The notes under the pieces are model-generated. The model saw nothing but the letters and a program-made list of their open reading frames with translations, was not told the DNA's origin and made no database searches. Shown here piece after piece: positions 15,398 to 15,557 of a stretch of 15,557 nt of DNA. The position numbers and the translations under genes are program-made. The stretch comes from Pseudomonadota bacterium. GTDB taxonomy: Bacteria > Myxococcota > UBA9042 > PHBI01. Position 1 is the stretch's first letter. Each line of letters opens with the position of its first letter. The stretch is taken from positions 1-15,557 of the forward strand of contig SYAK01000132.1 in NCBI GenBank assembly GCA_005788935.1, given 5' to 3'.

Positions 15398-15557
15398 CCC
15401 CGTCGCCCCTCCGCCCCACCACCGCGCGCCGCCTGCTCGCGGCCGCCCTCGCCCTCGTGACCGCGTGGACCCCGGCGCTCGCCGCAGCGGCCCGAGCGGC
15501 ATCGCCCGCCCCGAGCGGTCGGCTCGTCGTCGTGGCCTTTGGCGCGCGCGGGGCTCC
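15394..15557 (+). CDS. Unidentified exported protein, N-terminal fragment (3'-truncated)
   Basis: The reading frame begins with GTG at 15394, overlapping the TPR gene's stop (GTGA); GAGAGG lies just upstream. It runs open to the window edge (54 codons). The product starts with an Arg-containing n-region and an Ala/Leu-rich hydrophobic core (RRLLAAALALVTAWTPALA), a good Sec signal peptide, followed by a Ser/Pro/Ala spacer and GRLVVVAFGARG, which may be the first strand of a folded domain. Too little is visible to name a family. Translational coupling to the TPR gene suggests it belongs to the same system. Confidence 0.6.
   Translation, partial: MTPSPLRPTTARRLLAAALALVTAWTPALAAAARAASPAPSGRLVVVAFGARGA

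Noticed and set aside
13006..15502. Long minus-strand frames opposite exbD, tonB and the TPR gene
   Set aside because: Products are Arg/Ala/Gly-rich without domains. They mirror GC-rich codon use of the real genes on the plus strand.

Overview
This window reads as chromosomal DNA from a high-GC (roughly 70% by eye) Gram-negative bacterium. Codon use is strongly GC3-biased. Exported proteins have classic signal peptides or lipoboxes followed by Thr/Asp/Pro-rich linkers (repeats of the GTDTTxP kind). Such linkers, together with an outer-membrane barrel and a TonB system, are typical of Myxococcota and related former Deltaproteobacteria. That placement is inference; no rRNA or other taxonomic marker is present.

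Layout. (1) Positions 1-1512, plus strand: the 3' end of an outer-membrane porin-like barrel gene, then a small lipoprotein with a lamin-tail-like domain. (2) 1519-4595, minus strand: a Blh/ETHE1-like metallo-beta-lactamase-fold sulfur (persulfide) dioxygenase, preceded by three copies of a 17-bp palindromic operator, then uvrC. (3) 4596-4853: an intergenic region with a perfect 10+3+10 palindrome and a strong plus-strand hairpin with a T-tract that has no annotated gene feeding it. (4) 4854-8333, minus strand: an operon of a DUF1415 protein, trkA and trkH (potassium uptake). (5) 8334-8663: a divergent intergenic region with a duplicated 30-bp dyad element. (6) 8664 to the right edge, plus strand: a compact, translationally coupled operon of beta-helix lipoprotein, DUF3450 coiled-coil protein, TtpC-like long ExbB, ExbB2, ExbD, TonB, TPR protein and the start of another exported protein.

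How the genes work together. The right half is the most coherent system. The order DUF3450 - long ExbB (TtpC) - short ExbB - ExbD - TonB - TPR matches the TonB2/TtpC energy-transduction loci known from Vibrio and marine gammaproteobacteria. Here it is headed by an outer-membrane beta-helix lipoprotein and continues into an unidentified secreted protein. It should couple the proton-motive force to an outer-membrane receptor that is not in the window. Its substrate cannot be read from the sequence.

The main points for a second look are the operator trio before the Blh gene, the orphan terminator and palindrome upstream of uvrC, the duplicated dyad before the TonB operon, and the make-up of that operon. 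No IS elements, CRISPR arrays, tRNA or rRNA genes were seen.
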